Source: Methanobrevibacter arboriphilus (lineage in GTDB: Archaea > Methanobacteriota > Methanobacteria > Methanobacteriales > Methanobacteriaceae). Taken from it: 64,000 nt of DNA. Below are positions 19,996 through 30,889 of the stretch, piece by piece (the first letter of the stretch is position 1; the number at the start of each line of letters is the position of its first letter). The position numbers and the translations under genes were made by a program. The notes beneath the pieces were generated by a model that searched no databases, was not told the DNA's origin, and saw only the letters and a program-made list of their open reading frames with translations. The DNA lies in the NCBI RefSeq assembly GCF_019669925.1, contig NZ_AP019779.1:1131001-1195000 (forward strand), in the 5' to 3' direction.

Positions 19996-20574
19996 ATGGC
20001 TAATGACAAAAAAATAGTAAGTCTTGAAGAGCAAATAAAAGAAATGAAAGAAAAAATGAAGCTTCAGGAAAAAGAATTTGATGATACTCAGAAAGAGTTA
20101 AAAATAAAGATAGATGAGTTAGCTAATATAGAAAAAGACCTTGAAGACAAAAATGAAGAAATAAGTGAATATATGTCTCATATTCAACGCCTTCAGGCTG
20201 ATTTTGAAAATTTTAAAAAGCAAACTGAAAAACAAAAACAAGAAATCATTAAGTTTGCAAATGAAAATTTAATAATGAATATATTAGACAGCTATGAAGA
20301 CCTTGAAAGAGCTCTTGAACAATCTAAAACTGAAAAAGAATTAAGAGAAGGAGTAGAATTAATATATTCCAAATTAAAATCAACTTTAGAAAAAGAAGGG
20401 CTTGAAGTAATAGTTGCAGAAGGCGAAAAATTCGATCCATTTAAACATGAAGCTTTAATGGCAGAAGCTAGTGAAGAACATGAGAATGGTGAAATCATTG
20501 ATGAATTAATGAAAGGATACACTCTAAAAGATAAGGTAATTAAATATTCCAAAGTTAGAGTTTGTAAAAAATAA
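19996..20574 (+). CDS. grpE: GrpE, nucleotide exchange factor for DnaK
   Basis: A 192-residue cochaperone that releases ADP from DnaK. Residues 1-75 are a long charged coiled coil, followed by the GrpE core: [18 protein letters not shown] near 63-80, then the four-helix part and the beta wing with [14 protein letters not shown] near 140 and [16 protein letters not shown] at the end. ATG 19996 is chosen because GGTG lies five bases upstream; the frame opens one codon earlier at TTG. It leads a grpE-dnaK-dnaJ gene order with spacers of over 300 bases, so each gene may have its own promoter. Confidence 0.95.
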   Translation: MANDKKIVSLEEQIKEMKEKMKLQEKEFDDTQKELKIKIDELANIEKDLEDKNEEISEYMSHIQRLQADFENFKKQTEKQKQEIIKFANENLIMNILDSYEDLERALEQSKTEKELREGVELIYSKLKSTLEKEGLEVIVAEGEKFDPFKHEALMAEASEEHENGEIIDELMKGYTLKDKVIKYSKVRVCKK

Positions 20575-20906
20575 ATTAGCCAAATAAATTTATTTACAAA
20601 TCAAATAACTCTTATATAAATCAAAATAATTATTATATAAGTTAAAATAATTTTCATATAACTTAAAATAGTATTATAGTTAAAATAATCCTAATATGAC
20701 TTAAAATAAGTCTTATATAACATAAAATGAGTCATATATAAAAAATAATTTTTATATAAATAAGTCTTATTTTATATAAATCTTATACACAATGATAATT
20801 TTCATATAAAAATATTTTAATATATACTCTATTTTAATAAAAATAAAACTTTAATGAAAAATAATAAAAATAAAAAGTAATACAAAAAATTATATAGGTG
20901 ACATTC
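20575..20906 (+). repeat. Degenerate about 20-base repeats between grpE and dnaK
   Basis: Between about 20600 and 20770 the plus strand reads as a series of near-copies of a unit like TTATATAACTTAAAATAA with a period near 20-22 bases; at least six copies can be followed. No gene is present. The right end holds the AGGTGA ribosome binding site of dnaK. The repeats might be protein-binding or structural; that is not shown. Confidence 0.5.
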
Positions 20907-22784
20907 ATGGCAGATAAAAAAGAAAAGATAATAGGAATCGATTTAGGAACAAGTAATTCAGCTGCAGCAGTTCTTGTAGGTGGAAAACCAACTGTAATAC
21001 CAAGTGCAGAAGGAGCTAGTCAGTATGGTAAAGCATTTCCAAGTTATGTAGCTTTTACACCAGATGGACAGAGATTAGTTGGAGAACCAGCTAGGAGACA
21101 AGCTGTTACAAACCCAGAAAATACAATTAGTGCAATAAAACGTAGTATGGGAACTGACAGAAAAGTTAAAGTTCAAGGAAAAGAATATACTCCACAAGAA
21201 ATATCTGCTTTTATTCTTCAAAAAATTAAAAAAGATGCAGAATCATTCCTTGGAGAAGAAGTAAAAAAAGCTGTTATTACTGTCCCAGCTTATTTTGATG
21301 ATAATCAAAGAACAGCTACTAAGGATGCTGGTACCATAGCAGGTTTAGATGTTGTACGTCTTGTAAACGAGCCAACAGCAGCAAGTTTAGCTTATGGAAT
21401 TGATAAACAAGAAGCAGATGAAATAGAAATTATGGTATTCGATTTTGGTGGAGGTACTCTTGATGTAACCATTATGGAATTTGGTGGAGGAGTATTTGAA
21501 GTTAAATCTACCAGCGGTGACACACAACTCGGTGGAACCGATATGGATAATACTATAATGAATTATTTAGCTGATGAATTTAAAAAAGAGACAGGTATAA
21601 GTCTTATGGATGATGATCAAGCAGTTCAAAGACTTAGAGAAGCAGCTGAAAAAGCAAAAATAGAACTTTCAACCACCTTAACCAGTGAAGTAAACTTACC
21701 GTTCATCACTATGGGAACTGATGGAAGTCCTAAAAATTTAATAAACAACCTTACTAGAGCAAAACTTGAAGAATTAGTTGATCCTATTGTTAAAAAATGT
21801 GGAAATCCTATGGAACAAGCATTAAAAGATGCTAAAATGACAAAAGGAGACATAGATAAAATAATTCTTGTTGGTGGACCTACTAGAATGCCAGTAGTCC
21901 AAAAATTCGTTGAAGGATATATTGGAAAAGATATTGAAAGAGGAATTGATCCTATGGAATGTGTAGCTATGGGTGCAGCTATTCAAGGAGGAGTATTAGC
22001 CGGAGAAATTAAAGATCTTGTACTTCTTGATGTTACTCCACTTTCATTAGGTATTGAAACAATGGGAGCAGTTGCAACTAAACTCATAGATCGTAACACA
22101 ACAATACCTGCTAAAAAGAGCCAAATATTCTCAACAGCTGCAGATAATCAAACTTCTGTGGATATTCATGTGCTACAAGGTGAAAGACCAATGGCTTCTG
22201 ATAATACTACTCTTGGAAGGTTCCAATTAGTAGGAATCCCTCCAGCACCAAGAGGAGTTCCTCAAATTGAAGTTACATTTGATATTGATGCAAACGGTAT
22301 TATAAATGTATCTGCAAAAGATATGGGAACTGGTAAAGAGCAAGCTATTACAATTACTGCTTCAACTAAATTATCTGATGATGAAATCGATCAAAAGGTT
22401 AAAGAAGCTGAAGTGCATGCTGAAGAAGATAAAAAGAAACAAGAAGAGATTGAAGTTAGGAATAATGCAGACTCTATGATTTATACTGCAGAAAAAACCT
22501 TAGAAGATCTTAAAGATAAAGTATCTGATGATGAAAAATCTAAAATTGAAAATTTAGTTAAAGAACTTCGTGAATTAATAACTGGTGATGATATTGCAGC
22601 TATAAAAGATAAAACTGAAGAATTAACAAAAATTGTTCAGGAATTAGGTGCAAAAATCTATCAAGAAGCTCAAGCAGCACAACAAGCTCAACAAGGAGCA
22701 GCAGATCAAGGTGGAAATCAAGACCAAGATAATGAGTCTAACAATGATGACACTATTGATGCAGATTATGAAGTTAAAAAATAA
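20907..22784 (+). CDS. dnaK: DnaK (Hsp70) chaperone
   Basis: A 625-residue Hsp70. The ATPase domain shows phosphate-1 motif [14 protein letters not shown] near residue 9, [10 protein letters not shown] near 130, [11 protein letters not shown] near 157, phosphate-2 [11 protein letters not shown] near 181 and the adenosine motif VGGPTRMP near 326. The substrate domain starts near [11 protein letters not shown], and the helical lid ends in a Gln/Ala- and Asn/Asp-rich tail. ATG 20907 follows AGGTGA; a GTG at 20898 lies inside that ribosome binding site. Hsp70 is present in only some archaea and is generally considered to have been acquired from bacteria. Confidence 0.97.
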   Translation: MADKKEKIIGIDLGTSNSAAAVLVGGKPTVIPSAEGASQYGKAFPSYVAFTPDGQRLVGEPARRQAVTNPENTISAIKRSMGTDRKVKVQGKEYTPQEISAFILQKIKKDAESFLGEEVKKAVITVPAYFDDNQRTATKDAGTIAGLDVVRLVNEPTAASLAYGIDKQEADEIEIMVFDFGGGTLDVTIMEFGGGVFEVKSTSGDTQLGGTDMDNTIMNYLADEFKKETGISLMDDDQAVQRLREAAEKAKIELSTTLTSEVNLPFITMGTDGSPKNLINNLTRAKLEELVDPIVKKCGNPMEQALKDAKMTKGDIDKIILVGGPTRMPVVQKFVEGYIGKDIERGIDPMECVAMGAAIQGGVLAGEIKDLVLLDVTPLSLGIETMGAVATKLIDRNTTIPAKKSQIFSTAADNQTSVDIHVLQGERPMASDNTTLGRFQLVGIPPAPRGVPQIEVTFDIDANGIINVSAKDMGTGKEQAITITASTKLSDDEIDQKVKEAEVHAEEDKKKQEEIEVRNNADSMIYTAEKTLEDLKDKVSDDEKSKIENLVKELRELITGDDIAAIKDKTEELTKIVQELGAKIYQEAQAAQQAQQGAADQGGNQDQDNESNNDDTIDADYEVKK

Positions 22785-23123
22785 ATATATCTATAATAAA
22801 AATAAACTTATAATGTAATAGTAGATATATACTAAATTATACTAAATAATACATTATTAAACAATATATTACTAAATAATGGATATATACTAGTTAAAAT
22901 ATAATTAGAACTAATATAATCAAAACTATTATATATCCTAAATTTTATTTTTAATAATTGATTTATTTTTAATTATTTTTATATTTAAAAAAAATTATAT
23001 TCATAAGTAAGCTTAATATTAATATATAAGATTAATATTAATAAATAGAGTTAATATTCAAAACAAAATTAACAAAATTGATAATTTTTATTTTATAAAT
23101 GATTTTATATTTTAGGTGAATAA
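22785..23123. other. AT-rich spacer between dnaK and dnaJ
   Basis: No gene seen. Several near-copies of ATACTAAATAATA occur at about 22826-22885. The ribosome binding site AGGTGAATAA of dnaJ is at the right end. Confidence 0.5.
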
Positions 23124-24269
23124 ATGCCAGAAAAGCGTGACTATTATGATGTTCTCGGGGTAGAGAAGGGATCAGATAAAAAAGAAATAAAAAAAGCTTA
23201 TCGTAAATTAGCTATGAAATACCATCCAGATGTTTCTGAAGATGAAGAAGCTACTGAGAAGTTTAAAGAGATAAGTGAAGCTTATGCTGTTTTATCTGAC
23301 GAAGAAAAAAGAAAAACTTATGATCAGTTCGGTCATGCTGGTATGGATGGCTTCTCTAATGAAGACATATTCAGAAATGTTAATTTTGAAGATATATTCC
23401 AAGGATTTGGTGGTGGATTTGACATGGGAAATATCTTTGAAATGTTTGGATTTGGTGGTGGAAACAGAAGAGGAGGTCCTCAAAGAGGATCTGATATCTA
23501 TGCAGAAATAGATATAACTCTAGAAGAAGCATCAAAAGATATAGAAAAAGATATTTCTATAATGCATGATGTAGAATGTCCAGTGTGTCATGGAAGCAAA
23601 TCTGAGCCTGGAAGCAATCCTAAAGAATGTCAAACATGTGGTGGAACTGGTCAAGTGAAACAAGTGACTAATACAATATTAGGTCAAATGATGAATGTAA
23701 GACCTTGTCCCGAATGTAGAGGAGAAGGAAAAATCATAACAGACCCATGTAAGAACTGTAATGGAAAAGGAAAAGTAAGAGAAAATAATACAATTAGTAT
23801 AAAAATTCCTGCTGGAGTGGAATCTGGTTCTCGTCTTCGTGTTCCTGGTGAAGGAAATGCTGGAGATTTTAATGGTGGATATGGAGACTTGATTGTTTTA
23901 ATTAATGTTAAACCACACAAAAAATTTGAAAGAGAAGGGCCTAATCTTTATTATGAACAACAAATCAGTTTTGTTCAAGCTAGTCTTGGAGATTCAATAG
24001 ATATTCCTACTATTGATGGTGAAGTAGAACTCAAAATACCTCCTGGAACTCAAAGTGGTACTGTATTCCGTTTAAGAGGTCAAGGTATGCCTATAATGAG
24101 GAGAAATTCCAAAGGAAATCTTTATGTTACAGCTAGTGTAGTTGTTCCTCAAAAATTAAATGAAAAACAAAAGGAATTACTTAAAGAATTCGCTGAAATA
24201 AGTGGTGAAGAGATAAAAACTTATGAAAAAGGATTCTTTGATAAAGTAAAAGAAGCTATTAACCACTAA
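23124..24269 (+). CDS. dnaJ: DnaJ (Hsp40) cochaperone
   Basis: A 381-residue type I J-protein that delivers clients to DnaK and stimulates its ATPase. In order: J domain with the HPD motif in [10 protein letters not shown] (near 32), a Gly/Phe-rich linker ([19 protein letters not shown]), four zinc-binding CxxCxGxG repeats ([32 protein letters not shown], about 152-217; the first has SK in place of the final G-x-G) and two C-terminal peptide-binding subdomains. Length and order are normal. It completes the grpE-dnaK-dnaJ set. Confidence 0.97.
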   Translation: MPEKRDYYDVLGVEKGSDKKEIKKAYRKLAMKYHPDVSEDEEATEKFKEISEAYAVLSDEEKRKTYDQFGHAGMDGFSNEDIFRNVNFEDIFQGFGGGFDMGNIFEMFGFGGGNRRGGPQRGSDIYAEIDITLEEASKDIEKDISIMHDVECPVCHGSKSEPGSNPKECQTCGGTGQVKQVTNTILGQMMNVRPCPECRGEGKIITDPCKNCNGKGKVRENNTISIKIPAGVESGSRLRVPGEGNAGDFNGGYGDLIVLINVKPHKKFEREGPNLYYEQQISFVQASLGDSIDIPTIDGEVELKIPPGTQSGTVFRLRGQGMPIMRRNSKGNLYVTASVVVPQKLNEKQKELLKEFAEISGEEIKTYEKGFFDKVKEAINH

Positions 24270-24406
24270 AATTCCAATTTATCACTTTTTAATAAAATTT
24301 TTAATAAAAAATATTAAATATAATTTTTTAATTTTAATTTTTCCTTACTTTATATTTCCTTACTTTATATTTCTTTATTTTAATCTTACTTATTTTAATC
24401 TTATTT

Positions 24407-26056
24407 TTAATAATTTTTTCCTCTTAATGTATATATAATTAGCCATAGACCCAATATAGCACTGAAAATAAATCCTATAATTCCTAAAAACGGCAAACCA
24501 AATATCATAAAGCCTTTATCAGATAATATAACTAGTGAAGATCCAATAAGCAATGCTGATAAAATCATTGAAATTGAAATTCTATTAATCATTTTTTCTA
24601 AATTTTTATGCTCTAACTCAATAAGTAGCTTGCCTTCTTCTAACTTATAAAGTGTTTTAGATATATTTAATGGGAGTGTCTTTAATATATGCTCAATTTC
24701 AAAAATATTATCTTTAATAAACTTAACTAATCTAAATGGGCTTAATCTTCTAACCGTTATTTTACGAACATATGGTTCAAGTGTTGATATTGTATCAAAA
24801 TTTGGATCTAATTCTATACCTGTTTCTTCTAACATTGAAATGCCTTTAGAGATTAAAACAAATTCTCTTGGCATAGTAACTTCATAATCCCTCATAACAG
24901 ATATTAAATCCATCATTCCACCATGAACTCCCTTTAATTCTACTCCATAATATTTATTCATTAGATCCATTAAATCATAGCTTAAATTCTTCTTATTTAC
25001 ACGATTGTTTAATATTCCCATATAAGATAACTGATTAATCATTCCTTTAACATTCTTTTCAATAAAATATACGAATAATTCAGTTAAATTTTCACGAAAC
25101 TCATTATCAAGAAATCCCATCATTCCAAAATCAATATAACAAACAATATTACCTTTCAAAATATAAATATTAGATGGATGTGGATCTGCATGGAAAAAAC
25201 CATGATCTATAATCTGTTTAAAGTAAGATTTCATTCCTCTTTGGGCTATTAATTTTTTATCGTAAATTCCTTCTGACAATATAACATCAGAAATCTTTTC
25301 CCCATTAACATATTCCATAGTAAGTACCCGTTTAGTTGAAAATTCAGAATATGCTTTTGGAACATGAACTGTTTCATCATCATCAAATATCTTTTTAAAA
25401 TGCTCCATATTATTTAATTCTTGATTATAATCAATTTCTTTTAAAATTGACCTTTCAAATTCCTTAATTATAATGGGAAAATTATAAGGCTTAGCTCTTG
25501 GAATATATTGGTCAATTCTTTTAGCTAAAAATTTCATTATAGCTAAGTCACTTTTTATTACATTTTCAATATCTGGTTTTTGAATTTTAACTGCAACATA
25601 AGGACCATTTTTCAATTTAGCTACATGAACTTGACCAATAGATGCAGCAGACAAAGGAGTTTCATAAAATATATCAAATATATCATCTATAGGACTATCT
25701 AATTCTTCTTCAACAATTTTTTTTATTTCTAAAAATTCTACAGTTGGATTATCAGACTGCATTTTAGAAAACTCAGATGCAATCGATTCTCCAACCAAAT
25801 CAGGACGAGTACTTATCATCTGTCCTAATTTGATATATGCAGGACCTAATTCCTGTAATGTTTTTCTTAATCTTACGGGCAATGAATCATCAAGTTCCTC
25901 TAATGATTCATATTTATTAGAATGCCCAAAAAATGGAATCTTGTGTTTTAGACCTATTCTCTCAATTACAAAACCAAACTCATATTTGCTGAAAACTTTC
26001 AGAATCTCATTTAATCTTCTTAGATTTGTATTGTTTCCCCTTTTAATTATGTTCAT
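24407..26056 (-). CDS. AarF/UbiB (ABC1) family protein kinase-like membrane protein
   Basis: An atypical kinase of about 549 residues. Family motifs are visible: the KxGQ motif in YIKLGQMISTRPD, AASIGQVHVA (alanine-rich ATP loop), VAVKIQKP with the lysine, FFHADPHPSNIY (catalytic loop), and CYIDFGMMG (metal-binding DFG). Two transmembrane helices close the C-terminus. Such proteins support isoprenoid quinone or lipid metabolism elsewhere; their role in methanogens, which lack ubiquinone, is unknown. The frame opens 16 codons earlier at an ATG at 26104; the ATG at 26056 is preferred because homologous regions begin near here, but neither has a good ribosome binding site. Confidence 0.85.
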   Translation of the reverse strand: MNIIKRGNNTNLRRLNEILKVFSKYEFGFVIERIGLKHKIPFFGHSNKYESLEELDDSLPVRLRKTLQELGPAYIKLGQMISTRPDLVGESIASEFSKMQSDNPTVEFLEIKKIVEEELDSPIDDIFDIFYETPLSAASIGQVHVAKLKNGPYVAVKIQKPDIENVIKSDLAIMKFLAKRIDQYIPRAKPYNFPIIIKEFERSILKEIDYNQELNNMEHFKKIFDDDETVHVPKAYSEFSTKRVLTMEYVNGEKISDVILSEGIYDKKLIAQRGMKSYFKQIIDHGFFHADPHPSNIYILKGNIVCYIDFGMMGFLDNEFRENLTELFVYFIEKNVKGMINQLSYMGILNNRVNKKNLSYDLMDLMNKYYGVELKGVHGGMMDLISVMRDYEVTMPREFVLISKGISMLEETGIELDPNFDTISTLEPYVRKITVRRLSPFRLVKFIKDNIFEIEHILKTLPLNISKTLYKLEEGKLLIELEHKNLEKMINRISISMILSALLIGSSLVILSDKGFMIFGLPFLGIIGFIFSAILGLWLIIYTLRGKNY

Positions 26057-26104
26057 AATTAAATAATAGATTTTAATACTATAAATAATTATATCAAAAA
26101 TCAT

Positions 26105-26543
26105 TAAATCATGAAAAAAATTGAATAAATAATAAATAATGAATAATAAGGAACAAATGAGAAATAGATATAAATTAAATATAAATTAAATAATGATTAT
26201 ATAAAAATTAAATAATAATTAATATAAATATATAAAAATTATATATTAATTTATAGAATAGGAGTAATATTTATATCAATATGAATATTCCCTATATTTG
26301 TGAATAAAATATATATAACTATAAATAAAATATAAAAATAGTATAATTAAATAATAGTATAGTTAATTATATATGTTGTCTAGTATATAGTATTACTAGT
26401 TAATCAATCATGCTTTTAATTTATCAGTGAAATGAAATTTTTTAAATATACAAAATAATCTTAATACTATTTTTTCTTTTTAATTTTTCTTTTTAATTAT
26501 TGATTAGCTAATTTTAAAAATATTAAATAAGGGGGCGCAATTA
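26105..26543. other. Divergent AT-rich spacer
   Basis: No gene seen between the leftward kinase gene and the rightward adhesin gene. The right end carries GGGGGCG at 26531-26537, the ribosome binding site of the adhesin gene. Confidence 0.5.
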
Positions 26544-28382
26544 TTGAAAATTAATAAGGTAATAATAATTTTTTTACTTATAATAAGTTTATTTTCAGGT
26601 GTTGTTATAGCATCAGAAGTTTCAGCAGCTGAAAATAATATTTATGTTTCTCTTAGTGGAGATGATTCATCAGGGAATGGATCAAGTGATAATCCCTACA
26701 ATTCAATAGGTAAGGCTATCAATCAATCAACAGATTCCGATAAAAACATTATTTATTTAGATGAAGGAATCTATAAAGGTGATAATAACACGAAAATTGA
26801 AATCAGTAAGTTTCATAAAAATCAAGAGGGAAGTATCTCTATTATAGGTAAGGGAGTTGACAAAACGTACATTGATGGAAGTTCAATTTCATATCTATTT
26901 AACATAAGTTCAAACTCTATTGTTTATTTACACAATTTAACAATTTTAAATTGTACAAACATAAATGGAGGGGCAATAGTTAATTATGGTACTTTAACAA
27001 TAACAAATTGTAACTTTGAAAATAATACTGCAGCAGAAAGAGGAGGAGCAATCTGGAACAATGGAATGTTAAAACTTAAAAATAACACTATGAATAATTG
27101 TTTTGCTTCTACTGAGGGGCATTATATATACAATAATGGATCAATTGATACTGTAAAATTAACATTACTAAAAAATGAGACTATTAAAATTATAAAAGGA
27201 GATATAAGTTTATATGTTTTAGTTACTGATGATAAAGGAAATAATATTTCTGGAGGTAATTTCACATTTTTATTAGGTGATGAAAGATTTAATGCAATAG
27301 TAACTGAAGGCTTAGCAAAATATGATTTAAGCATAACTACTTTAGGCAAATATCTTCTGTCTGGTGAATATTATTCAAATTATACTAAAGGAAATTTAAT
27401 TTCTATATATACTTCAGAAATTTTAGTAGTTAAAAACACTAGTATTAATATAAATTCTGTTAATGGTAAAAGAGGACTATTGTTTAATCTCATCGCTACT
27501 TTAAAAGATGAAGAGGGTAATCCAATTTCTGATAAAGTTGTTAAATTTTATGTGAACAATGTATATATTGGTAATAGCATTACCAATGTTAATGGAATAG
27601 CTAAATTTAGTTATATTTCATATTCATATGGTAAATTAATTGTAAAAACTGTGTTTGAAGGGGATAATAATCATATATCTTCTGAAAACAATAGGGGAGT
27701 TAATGTAGCAAATGCCAAAGTTATATGGAAAGTTAATAATAAGATGAGTAAAAGTACAATACAGTCCATAATCAACAAAGCTGCATCTAAAGACATTATA
27801 CTTTTTGCAAAAGGAACTTATAAAGGATTAACATTATCAATATCTAAAACTTTAGATTTAAGAACTAATGGTACTGTTAATTTAAAAGGTATTAATAACA
27901 AAGGAATCGCTATAAAAGTTAATACCAATGCTATTGGAACAAGTATACGTGGATTTTCAATACAGAACTATCAAAACGGTATTTATAATAAAGCAAAGTC
28001 AGTTAATATAAATAGCAACAAGATTTATTCAAATGCAAAATATGGTATTTATAATATAGGTAAAGATACTTTAATAAGAGAAAACACAGTAAAATCTAAT
28101 ATTAAAGGAATATACTCTAGTGTCACATCAACAATAAAATATAATACCTTGAAAAATTGTAAATATGGACTTATACTCCCTAAAACTGCTAAAAGTGTTA
28201 CTGTATATATAAATACTGTATATAAAAATTCAAAAATTGGAATTTGTATTCTAGGAAGTAAAAATAAGATCTTAAAAAATAAAATTTCATACCATAAGTA
28301 CGGAATATATATTAAAGGGATTAAAAATACTATTTCAAAGAATATATTCACCAAAAATACAATGAGAATAGTTAAAAGGTGA
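26544..28382 (+). CDS. Adhesin-like surface protein with beta-helix repeats
   Basis: A 612-residue exported protein. It has a signal peptide (hydrophobic residues 6-24, Ala-rich cleavage zone ASEVSAAEN), a parallel beta-helix segment (about 30-215, polymorphic outer-membrane-like IVNYGTLTITNCNFENNTAA), an Ig-like segment near 300-385 (LIATLKDEEGNPISDKVVKF), and a second beta-helix of NosD-like repeats (from about 420, repeated NxIYSNxKYGIYN patterns). This matches the adhesin-like proteins of Methanobrevibacter thought to mediate contact with other cells. No C-terminal anchor is visible, so it may be secreted or held non-covalently. Start is TTG with GGGGGCG upstream. Confidence 0.85.
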   Translation: MKINKVIIIFLLIISLFSGVVIASEVSAAENNIYVSLSGDDSSGNGSSDNPYNSIGKAINQSTDSDKNIIYLDEGIYKGDNNTKIEISKFHKNQEGSISIIGKGVDKTYIDGSSISYLFNISSNSIVYLHNLTILNCTNINGGAIVNYGTLTITNCNFENNTAAERGGAIWNNGMLKLKNNTMNNCFASTEGHYIYNNGSIDTVKLTLLKNETIKIIKGDISLYVLVTDDKGNNISGGNFTFLLGDERFNAIVTEGLAKYDLSITTLGKYLLSGEYYSNYTKGNLISIYTSEILVVKNTSININSVNGKRGLLFNLIATLKDEEGNPISDKVVKFYVNNVYIGNSITNVNGIAKFSYISYSYGKLIVKTVFEGDNNHISSENNRGVNVANAKVIWKVNNKMSKSTIQSIINKAASKDIILFAKGTYKGLTLSISKTLDLRTNGTVNLKGINNKGIAIKVNTNAIGTSIRGFSIQNYQNGIYNKAKSVNINSNKIYSNAKYGIYNIGKDTLIRENTVKSNIKGIYSSVTSTIKYNTLKNCKYGLILPKTAKSVTVYINTVYKNSKIGICILGSKNKILKNKISYHKYGIYIKGIKNTISKNIFTKNTMRIVKR

Positions 28383-28849
28383 AGTTATAGAATAATTAAT
28401 AAAATTCTATTCAAAATATTCCAAAATTTTTAGAACTTTTAGAACTTTTAAAATCAAGTAAATAGCTAATATAGCTATTTGCTATCTTTTTTTAAATTAT
28501 TTTTAATATTCTTTCTTTTTTTATTTTTTTAATATATATAAAAAAAGCTTATAAATCATCTATTAGATTAGATATGATATATTAAAAGATGTGTATATAC
28601 TAAAGTATTAACTATGAAATCTATGGATACATTTATTATATTAAAAAAGTCTATGAAAATTTACATAATAACTGCCTAACTTAATATAATTATGAAGGTT
28701 TATTATAATTATTTATGTAGAAAAAAATAAAAGAAATATGGAATTCCCAAAAATGACTTCCAAGAATATTATAGATATACGAATATCTTTTAAATAAGCT
28801 TAATTTGTCTAAAAATAATTAAAAAAGTAAGAAAGTAAGAAAAAATGAA
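28383..28849. other. Spacer after the adhesin gene
   Basis: No gene seen. It contains the terminator hairpin listed separately and AT-rich sequence up to the 3' end of the RNase P RNA, which is transcribed towards it from the right. Confidence 0.5.
28460..28493 (+). terminator. Hairpin terminator after the adhesin gene
   Basis: AAATAGCTA and TAGCTATTT form a perfect 9-base stem with a 3-base loop, followed by GCTATC and a run of seven T. It lies about 80 bases after the adhesin stop codon. Confidence 0.55.
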
Positions 28850-29152
28850 GGTGATAGCATGCTAAGAGTAACCCACCTTCTGTTTTATACAGTATTCATC
28901 TACGCGGACTACCTTGCCTACCACAGAGGATCAAAAGCAAACTTGTCCTTGCACCCTATAGAATGGCCGTTTCACCGATCCTTTTAATGTCAATCAAGAT
29001 TAAACTATCATAGTCATTCATTAAAAGACGTGTCGTTTCTGCTCCAGAGTCATACCTCTCAGCATATGTCTTTCAACATTATAGTTCTGTGTGATGGATG
29101 GAGTTTCCTTAGTTAACTAATAACCAGTAACTGTCTTTAGCTTGCTATCACT
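28850..29152 (-). ncRNA. rnpB: RNase P RNA
   Basis: Read on the minus strand, the ends TGATAGCA and TGCTATCA pair as helix P1 (29150-29143 with 28859-28852). Conserved core blocks are present in order: GGAAACTCC near the 5' end (29108-29100), GTGAAACGG in the middle, and close to the 3' end AGATGAAT, ACAGAA and GGGTTAC. Length near 300 bases fits an archaeal RNase P RNA, the ribozyme that removes tRNA 5' leaders. The rest of this 900-base gap between protein genes is thereby explained. Confidence 0.93.
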
Positions 29153-29300
29153 AAAAAATTATATATTTTATTATTAATAAGTTTAATTAAAATTATTATA
29201 TTTAACCTAAAAATATTATGAAATCTGCAAATTCTTGAAAAATTTGTGAAATTCCTAAAAACATAATATTTATTAAATAGTAAAAAATAAAAATTTAGAA

Positions 29301-29375
<75 letters not shown>

Positions 29376-29623
29376 AAATGAATGAAAATATATTTAAACA
29401 AATAGTTTACAAAAAACAAATTATTTTTAGAACAAAAATCTAAAATAATAAATTTGAATTTTAAAAAAATACTTTTAATAAAGTTTGAGATCTACTTAAA
29501 AATAGTCATCATCAAACTATATGTTTTTATAGTATATAAAGCTTTTTATAAAAATAAATAAAAAAAATAGAAACAAAAAGATATAAAAAAATAGGATAAA
29601 AATTATTTTATTATTTTTATTAT

Positions 29624-30115
29624 TTACTCTTCTTCAAGTTTGCTTAACCTTTCATTGATAGAATCTAATCTTTCATTAGTATATTCCCTATATTCATTAA
29701 ATCTCTTAGTTAATTCATCAACATTTCTAGAAACTGATTCGTATCTTTTTTCAAGAGCCTCAGTATCTTCTTTAGTAGCTAAAGACCAATCTTTAATTAA
29801 TTCATCACTTTTTTCATCTAAAAATGAATCGATTTTCTTTGAAAATGAATCAGTACTAAAATTAGGCATATCAATGTCTTTAAATTTAACTTTTAATTTT
29901 TCTCCCATAGAAGTATTTGAATCCGAATTTGCATTTTGAGTCATATTTAAACCTCCAGTTGGAATTTGTTCTTCCTCATTATTTTGTTGAACATTGGAAG
30001 GGATATATTCTCTAACTTTACTCATAGCTTCTGTATTATTTTGTAAATAATAATATAATAAAACTATTATTGCTCCTGCAAGTATTAAAACAGCTAAAGC
30101 TTCTAAAGCATCCAT
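29624..30115 (-). CDS. Membrane-anchored coiled-coil protein, unknown function
   Basis: A 163-residue protein with one N-terminal transmembrane helix (about residues 5-24), a Gln/Asn-rich linker, and a C-terminal coiled coil (from about 110 to the end, heptads in ESVSRNVDELTKRFNEY and ERLDSINERLSKLEEE). No family is recognised. It is the second gene of a two-gene unit, starting 12 bases after the stop of the gene at 30128-30559, which has the same overall plan. Together they may form a membrane-bound scaffold; that is inference. Confidence 0.72.
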   Translation of the reverse strand: MDALEALAVLILAGAIIVLLYYYLQNNTEAMSKVREYIPSNVQQNNEEEQIPTGGLNMTQNANSDSNTSMGEKLKVKFKDIDMPNFSTDSFSKKIDSFLDEKSDELIKDWSLATKEDTEALEKRYESVSRNVDELTKRFNEYREYTNERLDSINERLSKLEEE

Positions 30116-30127
30116 AATAACACCCCA

Positions 30128-30559
30128 TTAGAGTTTACCTTTTTTAAGGAGTTGTTTTTCCTTAATTTCAATTTCTTTAAGCATCTTTTCAAGCTTTTTT
30201 TGCTCTGTTTGAGCTTCTAATCTAGCTAACCTTTCATTAATTTCACTGTGTAAATATCCAACATCACCCATTATATCAGATGTAGATTTACGAATAGTAG
30301 AAAGATTCTCTTGTTGTTCTTTAGGTAACTGAATTGGATTCTCCATTAAACGCTTTGATTCCAAATCTTTCTCGACCATGCTTATTTTTTTAAGCTCAAT
30401 CTCGGTTTCCATTATTCGAACATTATTTTGAGATTCTCTAACTCGTCTCCACTGCATAACTATTATTATAATAGCTATTAAAGCAATGATGGCGATAACA
30501 ACAATGAATATCTGGTTAACTGATATTGTATTTACACCAGATAATACCACATTTGCCAT
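30128..30559 (-). CDS. Membrane-anchored coiled-coil protein, unknown function
   Basis: A 143-residue protein with one hydrophobic segment (about residues 15-36, rich in Ile and Val) followed by charged alpha-helical sequence with two coiled-coil stretches ([17 protein letters not shown] and [18 protein letters not shown]). No known family was recognised. It heads a two-gene operon with the similarly built protein at 29624-30115. ATG 30559 has AGGTAAAATT just upstream. The predicted topology puts the coiled coils on one side of the membrane. Confidence 0.72.
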   Translation of the reverse strand: MANVVLSGVNTISVNQIFIVVIAIIALIAIIIIVMQWRRVRESQNNVRIMETEIELKKISMVEKDLESKRLMENPIQLPKEQQENLSTIRKSTSDIMGDVGYLHSEINERLARLEAQTEQKKLEKMLKEIEIKEKQLLKKGKL

Positions 30560-30889
30560 AATTTTACCTCATTTTAAAATTTTAATTTAAAAATTTTAAT
30601 ATATATTATATATCTATATGAAAGACTATTATGATTAATATTTGTTAATAAAAGTATATAAAAATTTTGTAAGAATTTTAAAATAAAAAACTAAATATAC
30701 TTCAGATTAGCAAAATATAATTACTACATTTAGTAAAATTATAAATATATTTTATATTTAATATATTATAATTCATATTGTAATATATTTAATATTGTTA
30801 CAATTTAGTTTTATTAAAAATTAGTTTAAATAGTAATAGAACATCAAAATCAATAAATTTATTAGTATATAAAAAAATAAGATGAAAAC
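30560..30889. other. Divergent AT-rich spacer
   Basis: No gene seen between the leftward coiled-coil operon and the rightward methionine aminopeptidase gene. It should hold promoters for both but no distinct element was picked out. Confidence 0.5.

Noticed and set aside
28049-28354. A 101-codon minus-strand reading frame inside the adhesin gene
   Set aside because: It is the hydrophobic shadow of the repeat region of the adhesin-like protein on the other strand.
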